This document shows, piece by piece, positions 13,951-14,008 of a stretch of DNA of 14,008 nucleotides. The translations under genes and the position numbers were made by a program. The notes under the pieces are model-generated. The model was not told the DNA's origin. It worked only from the letters and a program-made list of their open reading frames with translations, and did not search any database. Each line of letters opens with the position of its first letter. The stretch's first letter is position 1. Source of the stretch: Fibrobacteria bacterium GUT77 (GTDB lineage Bacteria > Fibrobacterota > Chitinivibrionia > Chitinivibrionales > Chitinispirillaceae); the NCBI GenBank assembly GCA_001462255.1, contig LIUJ01000194.1, positions 4,706 through 18,713 of the forward strand, read 5' to 3'.

Positions 13951-13983
13951 CACGGACGGGCGGCAATAGGCCGCTCCCGCGTG
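13951..13983. repeat. GC-rich hairpin upstream of argF, related to 7782-7810
   Basis: Outer stem of 4 bp (CACG / CGTG), three mismatches, then an inner 7-bp stem (GGGCGGC with GCCGCTC, one G-U) and a 5-nt A/T-rich loop. The right arm and its CGTG flank match those of the hairpin at 7782-7810. It is probably another copy of a dispersed palindrome, or part of a structure that continues beyond the window. Confidence 0.45.
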
Positions 13984-14008
13984 TGCGTCAACCGGCCATA
14001 TTGCCGAT

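Overview
The window is a stretch of a Gram-negative (diderm) bacterial chromosome. The outer-membrane secretin PilQ and the complete inner-membrane alignment complex PilM/N/O/P show this directly. No rRNA, tRNA, CRISPR array or recognisable insertion sequence is visible. The phylum cannot be fixed from this sequence. The divergent type IV pilus (T4P) proteins, the AMIN-like region on PilP and the stand-alone KaiC-like ATPase suggest a lineage away from the well-studied Proteobacteria, but that is an impression and not a classification.

Layout, left to right. (1) Positions 1-116 hold two related GTTA-loop hairpins just past the end of a leftward gene (117-761), which encodes a DNA-binding protein with three helix-turn-helix modules. 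(2) A divergent promoter region (762-1086) separates it from a rightward gene for a two-TM, YcgR-like PilZ protein, a predicted c-di-GMP receptor. (3) Next comes a rightward T4P operon: a membrane-anchored protein of unknown function, then pilM, pilN, pilO, pilP and pilQ. Gene junctions are tight from pilM to pilP, and a 52-nt gap precedes pilQ. The motor ATPases, the platform protein PilC and the pilins are not in the window. (4) A GC-rich hairpin lies between pilQ and the convergent uvrA. (5) Everything from 7871 to 13894 is leftward, in transcription order: argF (ornithine carbamoyltransferase), a KaiC-like ATPase, two 99-residue three-TM proteins, two stand-alone receiver proteins, then uvrA. 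A second GC-rich hairpin lies upstream of argF.

How the parts may work together. PilM-N-O-P-Q form the cytoplasm-to-outer-membrane channel of the pilus machine. The adjacent PilZ protein is a plausible c-di-GMP input to it (inference from proximity). The KaiC / membrane / membrane / receiver / receiver block looks like a compact signalling cassette that lacks a histidine kinase and an output domain. It is the best candidate in this window for an undescribed system. ArgF and UvrA flank it and look like housekeeping genes, although uvrA is spaced as though it were the last gene of the same transcription unit.
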